Counted from the first letter of the stretch, positions 7,536 through 19,410 are shown. The stretch is 64,000 nucleotides of DNA from Oceanimonas marisflavi (GCF_003049725.1 NZ_QAGM01000006.1:95056-159055); one strand, 5' to 3'. A program made the numbers and translations. Notes: a model not told the origin generated them from the letters alone.

Positions 7536-7559
7536 CTGGCCGCTGTCCATGGCGGCCAG
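7536..7559 (-). other. hairpin in the ccmI-mlaA gap
   Basis: CTGGCCGC (7536-7543) pairs with GCGGCCAG (7552-7559). In the minus direction a T stretch (ATTTTTAATAAC) starts only about 12 bases later, so it is at best a weak terminator between ccmI and mlaA. Confidence 0.35.
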
Positions 7560-7566
7560 CCGTAAT

Positions 7567-8781
7567 TTACAGAGGTGTGTCGATCAGCACACTCAGCTGG
7601 CGATCCTCGTCGGTAGTCAGCACTCCACTGCGGCCTTCCCAGGCATCGGTGGCGTCGCCGACATTGCCGCTCGGGGCGATGCGCGCCTTGATGATCACCG
7701 CGTCACGGCTGCTGAGGTTGTTGTCGGGCACCATGGCATCGGCGTTGGTCAGGGTGATGGTCATGGGAAAGGCCGGCTGCTCGATGCGCCGGGCCACCAG
7801 CGGCATGTCACCACCGTTGGCATCCACGGCAAACACAAACAGCACGGCGCCCGGGTGATAAGGCACCGAGCTGGCGGCATTGATCTCCACCTGATAACGG
7901 GGGCCGGTGACCGGCGCCTGCTCGCTGCCGGACAGCTGCTGCTCGGCAAAGGCAATGGAGCGCTGCACCATGGCATAGCGCGGATTGTCGGTGGGCATGA
8001 TCTCCAGCATTTGCTGCCAGCGGGCAATGGCCAGGCTGAAATCATTTTGCTGCAGCGCCATAAAGGCAAATACCGACCAGGCTTCCAGGTTGCCCGGCTG
8101 GCGGGTCAGCACATCCCGCACCAGCTGCTCGGCGCGCAGGCTTTCGCCGGTCATGGCCAGGGCTTCGGCGTAGGGCACCCGTACCGTATCGGGCTCGTCG
8201 GTCAGCTTCATCGCCTTTTCCAGCGCATCCCGGGCGGTTTCGCCGTCACGCAGCTCCAGCGCCAGCCGGCCCAGCAACAGCCAGCCCCGGTAGTCGTCGC
8301 CGTCCTGATGCAGCCGGGTACGCAGTGCCAGCATCAGCTCGCGCACGTCCTGATCGGTCACGGTTTCGTCGGGCTGAATAAGCACATGACGGGACAGCTC
8401 GGGCAGCTCGGCCGCCACCCGCTGCCATTCGGCCACCTGGCGGTGAGCGCCCAGCTGCCAGTAAACGCCAAAACTCACCACCACAATCAACGCCAGCGCC
8501 GAGATCAGCACCAGCGGGCTGCGGCCACGACGGGCAACGGGCTCGTCGCTGACCACGTCATCCAGCAGGCTTTTCTGCAGCTCCTGCTGCAGCACCTCGT
8601 CGTCTTCCAGCAGGCCCTGTTCGCTGTCCTGCTCCAGCTCTTTCAGACGCTGGCGATAAAGCCGGGTGTTGAGTTCGTTACGGCTTTGGCTCGACTCGGC
8701 CCGACCACGGGTCAGGGGCAGAATAATGATCAGTGCCAGCAGCGCCACCAGGGCGGCACAAAGGATCCAGAATAGGGTCAT
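7567..8781 (-). CDS. ccmI: cytochrome c maturation protein CcmI
   Basis: Apocytochrome c chaperone of the Ccm system I: it presents the C-terminal part of apocytochrome to the heme ligation complex CcmF/CcmH. The 404 residues contain an N-terminal membrane segment (MTLFWILCAALVALLALIIIL), a cytoplasmic loop (RNELNTRLYRQRLKELEQD), a second membrane segment near residue 90 (LVLISALALIVVVSFGVYW), then TPR-like helices (LLLGRLALELRDGETARDALEKAM, PGNLEAWSVFAFMALQ) and a beta-rich periplasmic domain. In E. coli this part is fused to CcmH; here it is separate, as in Pseudomonas. One base separates it from ccmH. Confidence 0.93.
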   Translation of the reverse strand: MTLFWILCAALVALLALIIILPLTRGRAESSQSRNELNTRLYRQRLKELEQDSEQGLLEDDEVLQQELQKSLLDDVVSDEPVARRGRSPLVLISALALIVVVSFGVYWQLGAHRQVAEWQRVAAELPELSRHVLIQPDETVTDQDVRELMLALRTRLHQDGDDYRGWLLLGRLALELRDGETARDALEKAMKLTDEPDTVRVPYAEALAMTGESLRAEQLVRDVLTRQPGNLEAWSVFAFMALQQNDFSLAIARWQQMLEIMPTDNPRYAMVQRSIAFAEQQLSGSEQAPVTGPRYQVEINAASSVPYHPGAVLFVFAVDANGGDMPLVARRIEQPAFPMTITLTNADAMVPDNNLSSRDAVIIKARIAPSGNVGDATDAWEGRSGVLTTDEDRQLSVLIDTPL

Positions 8782-8782
8782 T

Positions 8783-9244
8783 TCAGCTCTCTTTGTTCTT
8801 GTTCAGCAGGCGATTGAGGCGTTGTTTTTCCTCGTCGCTGAGGGCCTCACCGGCGGTTGCCACCGGTTTTTTGCGGGTACGCACCAGCACCACAATGACG
8901 CCGATCACCAGCACCAGCACCGGGCCGGCCCAGAGGATCAGGGTTGAGGCCATAACGGGCGGCTTGTAGAGAATAAAGTTGCCGTAGCGGGCCACCATAT
9001 AGTCGACCACCTCGCTCTTGCTGCTGCCAGCTTGCAGCATTTGATAGGTCTTTTCCCGCAGGTCTTTTGCCAGCTCCGCATTGGAGTCGGCAATATCCTG
9101 GTTCTGACACTTGGGGCAGCGCAGCTCCCGCAGCAGCTCGCGGAACACTTCTTCCTGCTTTGGGTCGTCAAATTCGTATACATCGATGGCCGCCTGGGCC
9201 AGGGGAAGCCACAACAGGGTGGCCAGCATCAGCACGCGCAGCAT
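8783..9244 (-). CDS. ccmH: cytochrome c maturation protein CcmH (short form)
   Basis: Membrane-anchored thiol-disulfide protein that keeps the CXXCH motif of apocytochrome c reduced before heme attachment. The 153-residue product has a signal peptide (MLATLLWLPLAQA), the LRCPKC motif with Cys43 and Cys46, the three-helix fold (AELAKDLREKTYQMLQAG, VVDYMVARYGNFILYKPP) and one C-terminal membrane segment (LILWAGPVLVLVIGVIVVLV). It corresponds to the N-terminal half of E. coli CcmH. It begins three bases after the ccmG stop. Confidence 0.95.
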   Translation of the reverse strand: MLRVLMLATLLWLPLAQAAIDVYEFDDPKQEEVFRELLRELRCPKCQNQDIADSNAELAKDLREKTYQMLQAGSSKSEVVDYMVARYGNFILYKPPVMASTLILWAGPVLVLVIGVIVVLVRTRKKPVATAGEALSDEEKQRLNRLLNKNKES

Positions 9245-9247
9245 GAC

Positions 9248-9781
9248 TTACTCCATTTGCTCGAAAATGGGTTTGAGGGTCTGCTCCCACACCTGAGCAT
9301 TCACATCCCCCACATGGCGGTAGCGAATAACCCCCTGGCTGTCGATAAGAAAGGTCTCGGGCGCGCCGTACACGCCCAGATCCAGTCCCAGCATGCCACG
9401 GGGATCGTAGAGATCGATGGCATAGGGGTTGCCCAGGTTGCTGAGCCAGCGCAGCGCCTTGTCCCGCTCGTCCTTGTAGTTCATGCCGATAATGTAAACA
9501 CCCTCTTTGGCTTTCAGCTCGTTGAGGTATTCATGCTCGGCATAGCAGGTGGGACACCAGGTGGCCCACACGTTCAGCAGCATGGGCTGGCCGGTAAAAA
9601 TGGCCTTGTCGTGCTGCTTGCCCGGGTCGTGCAGATCCTGCAGGGTGAACTCGGGGATGGGCTGATCGATCAGCACCGACTCCAGTTTGGTGGGGTCGGA
9701 AAACAACCCCTTGTACAGAAATACACTGGCCGCCAGAAACAGCACCAGCGGAATGGACAGGATCAGAATACGGCGGTTCAT
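9248..9781 (-). CDS. ccmG: thiol:disulfide interchange protein CcmG/DsbE
   Basis: Thioredoxin-fold reductase in the periplasm that receives electrons from DsbD and reduces CcmH or apocytochrome c. The 177 residues have an N-terminal membrane anchor (ILILSIPLVLFLAASVFLY), the active site WCPTC with Cys76 and Cys79, the family-specific acidic stretch (YIIGMNYKDERDKALRWL), and the cis-Pro segment GAPETFLIDSQG. The ATG overlaps the ccmF stop by four bases (ATGA), which implies translational coupling. Confidence 0.95.
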   Translation of the reverse strand: MNRRILILSIPLVLFLAASVFLYKGLFSDPTKLESVLIDQPIPEFTLQDLHDPGKQHDKAIFTGQPMLLNVWATWCPTCYAEHEYLNELKAKEGVYIIGMNYKDERDKALRWLSNLGNPYAIDLYDPRGMLGLDLGVYGAPETFLIDSQGVIRYRHVGDVNAQVWEQTLKPIFEQME

Positions 9782-11730
9782 TGAGCCTCCTGTTGCTTGC
9801 GGCCAAAACGGTAACGCTTGTCGGCAATGGCAATGACACCACCGATACCCATCAGCAGGGCGCCAAACCAGATCCAGCGTACAAAGGGCTTGTAGTACAG
9901 CCGGACCGCCCAGGCGCCGTCGTCCAGCTCTTCACCCAGAGCAGCGTAGAGATCCCGGGTGAAGCCGGCGTCGATGGCGGCCTCGGTCATGGACATGCGC
10001 TGCACCAGATACATGCGTTTCTCGGCCCTGAGCTCGGTCAGCGGCCGGCCGTTTTTGGCCACACTGATCACCCCTTTAAAACCGTCATAGTTGGGGCCGT
10101 CGGCCTCGCGAATGCCGTCAAAGGTAAAGGTGTAATCGGCAAAGGTCACGGTGTCGCCCTTGCTCATGCGCACGTCCCGCTCAATGCTGTAGAGCTGGGT
10201 GCAGCTCACACCGATGATGGTCACCGCCAGACCAATGTGCCCAAGAATCATGGCCCAGTGGCTGTTGCCCAGCTTGCGCACCCCGGTCATAAAGGCGTGG
10301 CGATGGGTGGCCCGGGTCCAGGTTTCCTGCAGGCTGGTAATGGCGATAAACACACCCAGACCTATGCCTACGGCCGCCCAGGGCTCGAAGTGATCGGAAA
10401 ACAGCACCGGCAGGCCAATGCCCAGGGCAATACTCAGCACCAGCGCCAGCAGCAGCTTGCCGTTCACTTCCTTCATCGGCTGCCGGCGCCAGCGGAACAG
10501 CGGCCCGGCGCCCAGCAGCAGGGCAAAGGGAATGATCAGCCAGGCATACAGGCTGTTGAAGAAGGGGGCACCTATGCTGATGCTGCCCAGTCCCAGCTCC
10601 TTGTGTACCAGCGGCAGCAGGGTGCCGATCAGCACCACCACCAGGCCGGCCATCAGCACGATATTGTTGCCCAGCAGCAGGCTTTCCCGGCTGGCCAGCT
10701 CATGCTTGCCGTGGCTGCGCACCTCGGCGCCCTTGATGGCATACAGCAGCAGGGATGAGCCCACCACCAGCAACAGGAAGATCAGCACAAACAGACCCCG
10801 GGTGGGATCGGAGGCAAAGGCGTGTACCGACACCAGTACCCCGGAGCGTACCAGGAAGGTACCCAGCAGGCTCAGGGAGAACGCCAGTATCGCCAGCAAC
10901 ACGGTCCAGGCCTTGAAGCTGGCCCGCTTTTCGGTCACCGCCAGGGAGTGGATCAGCGCCGTGCCCGCCAGCCAGGGCATAAAGGAAGCGTTTTCCACCG
11001 GGTCCCAGAACCACCAGCCGCCCCAGCCCAGCTCGTAATAGGCCCACCAGGAGCCCAGGGCGATACCCAGGGTGAGGAAGATCCAGGCGGCCATGGTCCA
11101 GGGCCGGGACCAGCGGGCCCAGGCAGCGTCCAGCTTGCCGGTCATCAGCGAGGCGATGGCAAAGGCAAAGGCCACCGAAAAGCCCACATAGCCCATATAG
11201 AGCATGGGCGGGTGGAAAATCAGCCCCGGATCCTGCAGCAGCGGGTTCAGATCCCGGCCGTCCACCGGAAAATACGGCAGGGTGCGCTCAAAGGGGTTGG
11301 AGGTAAACAGCACAAACAGCAAAAAGCCGATGGCGATCATGCCCATCACACTCAGTACCCGGGCCACCGCATCCAGCGGCAGCGCCCGGCTGAAGCGGGC
11401 CACGGCGGCGGTCCAGCCGGCCAGGATCAGCACCCACAGCAGCAGTGAGCCTTCGTGGGCGCCCCATACCGCCGAAATACGATAGGCCAGGGGCAGCAGG
11501 CTGTTGGAGTTGGACGCCACATAGAGCACGGTAAAGTCGTGCTCCACAAAGGCCCAGGTCAGACACAGAAAGGAAATGAACAGAAAGCCGAACTGGGCAT
11601 AGGCCAGGGGCCGGGCCAGCAGCATCATGGACGTATTGCCGCGGGTCGCTCCCAGCAGCGGATAAATGCTCAGCACCAGGGCACTGGCCAGCGCCAGCAC
11701 CAGGGTGAATTGACCAAGCTCGGGGATCAT
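9778..11730 (-). CDS. ccmF: heme lyase CcmF
   Basis: Large polytopic membrane protein (650 residues) that, with CcmH/CcmI, attaches heme to apocytochrome c. The tryptophan-rich WWD domain is visible ([23 protein letters not shown]), together with conserved His-containing loops ([30 protein letters not shown]). The order of many membrane helices and the C-terminal [15 protein letters not shown] segment fit CcmF. It overlaps both ccmE and ccmG by four bases. Length is normal for the family. Confidence 0.96.
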   Translation of the reverse strand: MIPELGQFTLVLALASALVLSIYPLLGATRGNTSMMLLARPLAYAQFGFLFISFLCLTWAFVEHDFTVLYVASNSNSLLPLAYRISAVWGAHEGSLLLWVLILAGWTAAVARFSRALPLDAVARVLSVMGMIAIGFLLFVLFTSNPFERTLPYFPVDGRDLNPLLQDPGLIFHPPMLYMGYVGFSVAFAFAIASLMTGKLDAAWARWSRPWTMAAWIFLTLGIALGSWWAYYELGWGGWWFWDPVENASFMPWLAGTALIHSLAVTEKRASFKAWTVLLAILAFSLSLLGTFLVRSGVLVSVHAFASDPTRGLFVLIFLLLVVGSSLLLYAIKGAEVRSHGKHELASRESLLLGNNIVLMAGLVVVLIGTLLPLVHKELGLGSISIGAPFFNSLYAWLIIPFALLLGAGPLFRWRRQPMKEVNGKLLLALVLSIALGIGLPVLFSDHFEPWAAVGIGLGVFIAITSLQETWTRATHRHAFMTGVRKLGNSHWAMILGHIGLAVTIIGVSCTQLYSIERDVRMSKGDTVTFADYTFTFDGIREADGPNYDGFKGVISVAKNGRPLTELRAEKRMYLVQRMSMTEAAIDAGFTRDLYAALGEELDDGAWAVRLYYKPFVRWIWFGALLMGIGGVIAIADKRYRFGRKQQEAQ

Positions 11731-12221
11731 AGGTTGCTGCCCTTCAGCTGTGCCTCCGTGTATTCGGGTTTAAAGTGCTCCATTCCCTTGAGCGCTTCCG
11801 CCACCTCCGGTGGCATGTATTCTTCGTCGTGCTTGGCCAGTACCTCAAAGGCGTCTATGGTGCGGGCATCCGCCAGGGTCCCCTGGGCCACTATGCCCTG
11901 CCCTTCCCGGAACAGATCGGGCAGAATGCCGTCAAACCGTACCGTCACCTGCTCACCGCCGGCATCCACCAGACCGAAGCTCACCTTCAGGCTCTGCTGA
12001 TCCCGGGACACAGAGCCCGGCACCACCAGGCCACCGATGCGCAGGCGCTGGCCTACTTCCGGCTTGAGATGATCCTCGCCCTTGCCCTGCACCAGCTCGG
12101 TGGGGGTATAGAAGAGGTCGATATTCTGCTGCAGCGCATAGAGCACCAGCCCGGTCATCACCGACAGCCCGGCCACCACGGCCAGCAACAGGGTCATTCG
12201 CTTTTTACGTCTGGGGTTCAT
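11727..12221 (-). CDS. ccmE: heme chaperone CcmE
   Basis: Membrane-anchored periplasmic chaperone that binds heme covalently and hands it to CcmF. The 164 residues begin with the basic MNPRRKKRM, then a membrane segment, then an OB-fold domain ([39 protein letters not shown]). The covalent heme ligand His131 and the axial Tyr135 stand in [13 protein letters not shown]. Four-base overlaps with ccmD and ccmF suggest coupled translation. Confidence 0.96.
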   Translation of the reverse strand: MNPRRKKRMTLLLAVVAGLSVMTGLVLYALQQNIDLFYTPTELVQGKGEDHLKPEVGQRLRIGGLVVPGSVSRDQQSLKVSFGLVDAGGEQVTVRFDGILPDLFREGQGIVAQGTLADARTIDAFEVLAKHDEEYMPPEVAEALKGMEHFKPEYTEAQLKGSNL

Positions 12222-12424
12222 AACGTATTCTCCAACTTGCGGGCAGCCTCGCGTCGGGCGGCCCGGGCCTGTTTTTGGCTAACCTCGCGCAGCAAGCGTT
12301 TTTTTGTTGTTATGGTGGCCACCACCAGCCCGAGCAGGGCCAGCAGGGTCACGGCAAAGGACAGCCAGACATAAAAGCCATAACCACCCATGGCCAGAAA
12401 GTCAGACCAGCTATCAAATTTCAT
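12218..12424 (-). CDS. ccmD: heme exporter protein CcmD
   Basis: Small membrane protein (68 residues) needed for release of holo-CcmE from the CcmABC complex. It shows the family start [18 protein letters not shown], a single membrane helix, and a highly basic C-terminal tail ([20 protein letters not shown]). It overlaps the end of ccmC by 11 bases and the start of ccmE by four. Confidence 0.93.
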   Translation of the reverse strand: MKFDSWSDFLAMGGYGFYVWLSFAVTLLALLGLVVATITTKKRLLREVSQKQARAARREAARKLENTL

Positions 12425-13160
12425 TCTGTTTCTCCGCCATCTTAAGCACCCAGGGACGATGGGACTCGCGCCGGATCAGCTCATTGCGCAGCCGCATCAG
12501 GGTGACCGCACCCAAAAAGCAGATAAAGGCAAAAATCATGATCAGCAGCGGCCAGAGCATGTCGTTGGAAATGGACGGCTTGGCAAACTTAGTGATGGTG
12601 GCGCCCTGATGCAGGGTGTTCCACCACTCTACCGAATAGTGAATGATGGGCAGGTTGATCACTCCCACCAGCGCCAGAATGCCGGCGGCGCGGCCCGCCA
12701 GCACCTTGTCGGAAATGGCGTTATAGAGGGCGATAACGCCAAGATAAAGGAACAGCAGAATAAGCTCCGAAGTCAGGCGGGCATCCCATACCCACCAGGT
12801 GCCCCACATGGGCTTGCCCCAGGCGGCGCCGGTAAACAGGGCGATAAAGGTAAATACCGCGCCCACCGGGGCAATGGCCGACACCGCCATGTCGGCGGTT
12901 TTGATCTGCCACACCAGGCCGATAAAGGCGGCGATGGCCATGGAGGAGTAGGCCCCCATCGACATGATGGCCGCAGGCACATGAATATAGATGATGCGAA
13001 AGGCGTCACCCTGCTGATAGTCGGCGGGCGCAAACGCCAGCCCCCAGGCCAGTCCTGTTACAAAGGAAACCGCGCTGAACACGGCAAACCAGGGCAGCCA
13101 CAGGCCGGCAATTCGGTAGGCTTCTTCCGACCTGGCGTAAGGGTGTAACCATTTCCACAT
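12414..13160 (-). CDS. ccmC: heme ABC transporter permease CcmC
   Basis: Six-helix membrane protein that loads heme onto CcmE. The product has 248 residues (E. coli 245). The tryptophan-rich motif WGTWWVWDARLTSELILLFLY and the flanking His residues (YIHVPAAIMSMG, INLPIIHYSVEWWNTLHQG) are intact. The ATG at 13160 (MWKWLHPYA) is chosen because E. coli CcmC starts MWK; upstream codons are in frame but unlike the family. It is separated from ccmB by 106 bases, the only real gap within the ccm genes. Confidence 0.96.
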   Translation of the reverse strand: MWKWLHPYARSEEAYRIAGLWLPWFAVFSAVSFVTGLAWGLAFAPADYQQGDAFRIIYIHVPAAIMSMGAYSSMAIAAFIGLVWQIKTADMAVSAIAPVGAVFTFIALFTGAAWGKPMWGTWWVWDARLTSELILLFLYLGVIALYNAISDKVLAGRAAGILALVGVINLPIIHYSVEWWNTLHQGATITKFAKPSISNDMLWPLLIMIFAFICFLGAVTLMRLRNELIRRESHRPWVLKMAEKQNEI

Positions 13161-13266
13161 CTTGCTCAAAGACCTTTTGTATACTACGCATTTTCGGGCG
13201 GAGTTAAGATACCCCAAATCCGCCCCCTTTAAAAATCTTTGCCACTTTGGGCAGTTTCACACGGCG

Positions 13267-13935
13267 CTAGTTCACACTCACCCGCAATGCCGCCGCAATG
13301 GCAAAGGGCGCCAGGGTCACACTGCCCGCCAGCATGGCGCCCAGAATGGCCAGCTGACCGCTGTAGGGCAGCCCCAGGCCGGCGGTCTCGATGGCCGAGG
13401 TGGCAAAGATCAGCACCGGAATGTACAACGGCAGGGTCAGCAGGCTGAGCAGCACGCCCCCCTTGCCGATGCCCACGGTCAGCGCTACGCCGATCGCCCC
13501 CAGCAGGCTGAGAATGGGGGTGCCCAGCAGCAGGGTCCAGAACATGCCGGCAAAGCCGTTCATGTCCATGCTCAGCAGCACCGCCACCAGGGGTGACAGC
13601 AGCAACAGCGGCAACCCGGTCAACAGCCAGTGGGCCAGCACCTTGGCCAGCACCACTACCCCCAAAGGACAGGGCATCAGCATCATTTGTTCCAGAGTGC
13701 CGTCAATAAAATCGTCCCGGAACAGCCGCTCCAGCGCCAGCAGCGATGCCAGCAGCGCCGCCACCCACACAATGCCGGGGGCAATGCGCGCCAGCAGCGC
13801 CGGCTCCGGCCCCACCCCCAGCGGAAACAGGGTAATGACGATCACGAAAAACCACAGCGGGTTAAGAATATCGGCGCGCCGGCGCAGGGCGCTGACCAGC
13901 TCCCGGCGAACCACGCCGGTAAAGGCATGCATCAT
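13267..13935 (-). CDS. ccmB: heme exporter membrane protein CcmB
   Basis: Membrane subunit of the CcmAB ABC transporter that releases holo-CcmE. The 222 residues include the conserved [51 protein letters not shown] and [13 protein letters not shown]. Six membrane helices are expected. Its start ATG overlaps the ccmA stop (ATGA), with a second ATG as codon 2, the same MM start as in E. coli. About 106 bases follow before ccmC. Confidence 0.95.
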   Translation of the reverse strand: MMHAFTGVVRRELVSALRRRADILNPLWFFVIVITLFPLGVGPEPALLARIAPGIVWVAALLASLLALERLFRDDFIDGTLEQMMLMPCPLGVVVLAKVLAHWLLTGLPLLLLSPLVAVLLSMDMNGFAGMFWTLLLGTPILSLLGAIGVALTVGIGKGGVLLSLLTLPLYIPVLIFATSAIETAGLGLPYSGQLAILGAMLAGSVTLAPFAIAAALRVSVN

Positions 13936-14564
13936 TGGGCGTCCTCCCGGGGCGGAGCAAGATGAAGAATGCGCGCCCGGTCGGCGCACAGGTTGAGATC
14001 CTGATGAGTGGTGATCAGCACCATGCCACCGGCATCGGTATGCTCGAGAAACAGCCGCTCCAGCACCTTGACACCGTGCTTGTCGATGGCGGTAAAGGGC
14101 TCGTCGAGGATCCACAGTTTTGGCCCGCCCAGCCACAGCCGGGCCAGCGCCACCCGCCGCTTCTGACCGGCGGAGAGCTGGCCGGCATACTGATCTTCCA
14201 GCCCCGCCAGGCCCACCTGAGCCAGTACTTCCCACAGATTGGCGTCGCTGCCCTGATGGTGCATGCGGCGAAAGAAGGCCAGGTTTTCATAGGCGGTCAG
14301 CTCGTGCTTGATGCCGGCCTGATGCCCCAGGTAGAACAGCTCCTGATGATAACCGTCGCGGCAGTGCTCTATGTTTTCTCCCTGCCAGTGCACCTCGCCA
14401 CCGTAAGGCCGGGACAAACCCGCCAGCAGCCGCAGCAGGCTGGTTTTACCGGCCCCGTTGGGGCCGGCAATCTGCACCAGCTCGCCGGGCGAGACACGGA
14501 GCGACAGCTCACTGAACAGGGTGCGTTCTTCACGAACGCAGGTCAGGGCGTTGGCTTCAAGCAT
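13932..14564 (-). CDS. ccmA: heme exporter ATP-binding protein CcmA
   Basis: ATPase subunit of CcmABCD. About 210 residues with Walker [12 protein letters not shown], signature [15 protein letters not shown], Walker [13 protein letters not shown], and the H-loop ITTHQDLNL. The ATG at 14564 ([17 protein letters not shown]) matches the start region of E. coli CcmA; an in-frame TTG lies four codons upstream but has no better ribosome site. It is the first ccm gene. An extended -10 (TGCTAGACT on the minus strand) in the 124-base gap after ligA may start the ccm transcript. Confidence 0.94.
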   Translation of the reverse strand: MLEANALTCVREERTLFSELSLRVSPGELVQIAGPNGAGKTSLLRLLAGLSRPYGGEVHWQGENIEHCRDGYHQELFYLGHQAGIKHELTAYENLAFFRRMHHQGSDANLWEVLAQVGLAGLEDQYAGQLSAGQKRRVALARLWLGGPKLWILDEPFTAIDKHGVKVLERLFLEHTDAGGMVLITTHQDLNLCADRARILHLAPPREDAQ

Positions 14565-14688
14565 AGGTAAGATCAAGACCGTTCAAAATGGGCGCCAGTC
14601 TAGCACAAGCCGCGCTGGCAGACTCCTCGCTTCAGACCATGAACCTGAATTAGCAGGAGTTTATTGCGCCAGAACAAGTTTCGGTGTC

Positions 14689-16786
<2,098 letters not shown>

Positions 16787-16808
16787 AAAAGGTCCAGCGA
16801 ACTGGACC
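16787..16808 (-). terminator. short hairpin with U run after zipA
   Basis: On the minus strand GGTCCAG pairs with CTGGACC around TTCG (16791-16808), followed by TTTTG. It lies 14 bases downstream of the zipA stop, so it could partly terminate zipA transcripts before ligA. Confidence 0.55.
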
Positions 16809-16821
16809 CTTGTTTATGAGG

Positions 16822-17835
16822 TTACTCGGCCTGGCTGTCGTAGTCGCGTAACTGCCCGCGACAGTGGGCCAGGTAGTCGGGACTGAGCGGCGAGCGCGCG
16901 CCGTCAAACAGCAGCGCATCCAGCTCTTCCGCCAGGTTTTCGGCCGTCTGCACCATCAGGTTGAACTGATTCTTGGCCATGCCCGGGCGCGGCAACTGCA
17001 TAAAGATGGACACGCCCGGCGTGCTGAAGTTGCTCATGGCTTTGGGGTTGAAGGTGCCAGGCTTGACCATGTTGATCAAACTGAACAGCACGCTGCCCTG
17101 CCCGCCCGGCGTCTGGTGATGATGGAAAATGTCCATGTCACCAAAGTGAAAGCCGTTGCTGGTGAGCGCACGCATCAGGGCGGCGCCGTCAATTTGCTGG
17201 TTGGGGCGTGCCATCAGGTTGACCACGTACACATCCTGCCAGGTGCGCGGCACCTCGCGCAGGGGCGCTTCGGGCCTGGCCGGTGCCGGCTCTGCAGCGG
17301 CGACAGCGGCCGGTTCGGCTACCGGCTCTTCGGTATCCGGGCCTGCCACCGGCTCAGCGGGGGCCTGAACCGGCTCGGGCGCAACATGGTGCCGTTCGGG
17401 GCTTTCTGCGGCAGCTGGCCTGGCGCTTTGTGCCGCCGGGCGGACAGGTTCATCAAACAGGGGATCGAATTCCTCTTCCTGCTCCTGTACGGCAGGCGCA
17501 GATCGCCCGGCCGCCGGTTTGGCAGTCTGCCGCACCGGCGTGACGTCAGGCTCGGCATCATCATCGTCATCCAGAGCGGAAAAATGGGGCTCTTCACGCC
17601 GCTCCGGTTTCTCGCTGGCGGATGCACCGGCCTTGTGACCGTTCACCACCCGCACCCGGCCAATACCGTCCTGATCAAAATCATCATTCACGGCCGGCTC
17701 TGAAGCCACCTTGCCCATGGGTTTATTGCGCATGGAAGGCTGGCGTTCCTTCTTGCTGGTCCACAATCCATGGATCAGCAGGGCGGCAATGGCCATGGCG
17801 CCCAGAATAATCAAGATAATTCGCAAGTCCTGCAT
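16822..17835 (-). CDS. zipA: cell division protein ZipA
   Basis: Inner-membrane tether of FtsZ at the division ring. The 337 residues begin with a periplasm-to-cytoplasm membrane segment (LRIILIILGAMAIAALLIHGLW), then a charged region, a long Pro/Ala/Glu linker (about residues 110-200), and the C-terminal FtsZ-binding domain (DVYVVNLMARPNQQIDGAALMRAL, SLINMVKPGTFNPKAMSNFSTPGVSIFMQLPRP). The ATG at 17835 is chosen because the membrane segment follows at once, as in ZipA; the frame is open upstream. A promoter may be TTGTCA-17-TACCCT on the minus strand near 17950. Divergent from cysZ. Confidence 0.94.
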   Translation of the reverse strand: MQDLRIILIILGAMAIAALLIHGLWTSKKERQPSMRNKPMGKVASEPAVNDDFDQDGIGRVRVVNGHKAGASASEKPERREEPHFSALDDDDDAEPDVTPVRQTAKPAAGRSAPAVQEQEEEFDPLFDEPVRPAAQSARPAAAESPERHHVAPEPVQAPAEPVAGPDTEEPVAEPAAVAAAEPAPARPEAPLREVPRTWQDVYVVNLMARPNQQIDGAALMRALTSNGFHFGDMDIFHHHQTPGGQGSVLFSLINMVKPGTFNPKAMSNFSTPGVSIFMQLPRPGMAKNQFNLMVQTAENLAEELDALLFDGARSPLSPDYLAHCRGQLRDYDSQAE

Positions 17836-18108
17836 TATCGTTTCTCTGTTTTTGTTTGCCGGCAGAGCCGCTGGCGCCGGCGCAATCCACAGGGCATACA
17901 GACTGTCACCCAAATATGCGATAAGGGTATGTTTACCACTCCGGTTTGACAAGAGCCTGGCCCGTCCTCATTCCACAAAATCATGACCTTTTCCCGTTCC
18001 CGTCCCGCCGTGAAGGGAAAAATGGGCTGCGACAGCCGGTTTCGCGCAGCGGTAGCGGTATGGCGGACGCTTCTTTAAAATGTGCGGCTCATTTCAAAGG
18101 GGGAACCT

Positions 18109-18870
18109 ATGTCTGCCAGTTACCACAGTGCCAGCGGACCGCAATATCTGATCAAGGGACTGTCTCTTATCGGTGAGCGCGACCTGCGTCCTTTTGTCGT
18201 TATTCCGCTGCTGGTCAACCTGCTGCTGTTCGGGGGGGCTTTTTATTATCTCTACACTCAGCTAGAGGCCCTGTTTGCCTGGCTGGCAGTCCAGACCCCC
18301 GACTACCTGCACTGGCTGGGCTACCTGCTGTGGCCGCTGGCGATGCTCACCATAGTGGTGGGGTTTTCCTTTGTGTTTACCGGTTTCGCCAACATGCTGG
18401 CGGCCCCCTTTAACGGCCTGCTGGCGGAGCGGGTGGAGCTCAAGCTCACCGGCACTCCGGTGCCCGACAGCGGCTGGCTGGATCTGATAAAGGACACGCC
18501 CCGCATGCTGGCCCGGGAATGGCGCAAAATGGCCTATTACCTGCCCCGGGCGCTGGGCTGTCTGCTGCTGTTTCTGGTGCCGGTGGCGGGCCAGACCCTG
18601 GCGCCCCTGATCTGGTTTGCCTTCAGTGCCTGGATGATGGCCATTCAGTATTGCGATTATCCGTTCGACAATCACAAGATCGACTTTGACCTGATGCAGC
18701 GGGAGCTGGGCAGCAAACGCCGGCTCACCTGGGGGTTTGGCGCCAGCGTGACTCTGTGTTCAAGCCTGCCCTTTGTCAATTTGCTGGTGATGCCGGTGGC
18801 GGTGTGCGGTGCCACCGCCCTGTGGGTGGACCACTTTTACCAGCTGCGCACCGGACCGGTGTCGAGGTGA
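18109..18870 (+). CDS. cysZ: sulfate transporter CysZ
   Basis: Inner-membrane protein for sulfate uptake that feeds cysteine synthesis. The product has 253 residues with hydrophobic helices (VVIPLLVNLLLFGGAFYYLY, LWPLAMLTIVVGFSFVFTGFANMLAAPFNGLLAERVE). The last stretch (FAFSAWMMAIQYCDYPFDNHKI, FGASVTLCSSLPFVNLLVMPVAVCGATALWVDH) is diagnostic for the CysZ/EI24 family. AAAGGGGG lies before the ATG at 18109; the GTG at 18082 in the same frame is less likely. Its last 34 bases overlap the convergent YcbK-like gene. Confidence 0.95.
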   Translation: MSASYHSASGPQYLIKGLSLIGERDLRPFVVIPLLVNLLLFGGAFYYLYTQLEALFAWLAVQTPDYLHWLGYLLWPLAMLTIVVGFSFVFTGFANMLAAPFNGLLAERVELKLTGTPVPDSGWLDLIKDTPRMLAREWRKMAYYLPRALGCLLLFLVPVAGQTLAPLIWFAFSAWMMAIQYCDYPFDNHKIDFDLMQRELGSKRRLTWGFGASVTLCSSLPFVNLLVMPVAVCGATALWVDHFYQLRTGPVSR

Positions 18871-19382
18871 ACGAAATTGGAGCTGGGATAATAGCCCACG
18901 CCACCCACCGCCAGCTTGCGGGCGGCCTGGCGCAGCTGTGACAGCTCCACGCCGGGCATGCGCAGATCGATGGCCTGACCTTTCATGTGGTAGCTTTTTT
19001 TCGCCACGCCCGAGCTGGTGCGGCGCAGCATGGCGTTGGTAGCCGGTGAGCGGTAGCCGGAGATAATCTGAATTTCGCCCTGCTTGCCCAGACGGTGCTG
19101 CAGCAAAAACAGCTGATCGAACAGCTTGGGATCGATATCGTGTACTTCATTGCTGCGAAAGTCACGCATCACCCGGTTGAACGACGCCAGACCGTCGTCA
19201 ATGTACTGGCCTTCTTCCCAGAAGCTGGCGCTGACCTTTTCTCCGGTGTGCAGATTATGCAGACTGAGCTTGCGCACCGGTGCCGACAAACTGGCTTCGG
19301 CCGGCCTGGCTACCAGAGCAGCGGCACTCAGCCCTCCCATTCCCAGCAAAAAACGACGACGATCCACATGGCGTGTCAGCAT
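18837..19382 (-). CDS. YcbK-like DUF882 / peptidase M15A-fold protein, Tat-exported
   Basis: Periplasmic protein of the YcbK (DUF882) family, related to zinc D-Ala-D-Ala carboxypeptidases (VanY/MepA fold), probably acting on murein. The 181 residues start with a twin-arginine signal (VDRRRFLLGMGGLSAAALVA). Putative zinc-ligand motifs are present: ISGYRSPATNAMLRR, SYHMKGQAIDLRMPG with H-x6-D, and NFVHLDTGPVRSW with the last His. The ATG at 19382 follows AGGGGAGG; an upstream in-frame start is weaker. It lies downstream of the LdtD-like gene on the same strand, as ycbK follows ycbB in E. coli. The 3' end overlaps cysZ. Confidence 0.9.
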   Translation of the reverse strand: MLTRHVDRRRFLLGMGGLSAAALVARPAEASLSAPVRKLSLHNLHTGEKVSASFWEEGQYIDDGLASFNRVMRDFRSNEVHDIDPKLFDQLFLLQHRLGKQGEIQIISGYRSPATNAMLRRTSSGVAKKSYHMKGQAIDLRMPGVELSQLRQAARKLAVGGVGYYPSSNFVHLDTGPVRSW

Positions 19383-19410
19383 ACAACCTCCCCTATAACG
19401 CACAAACAAA

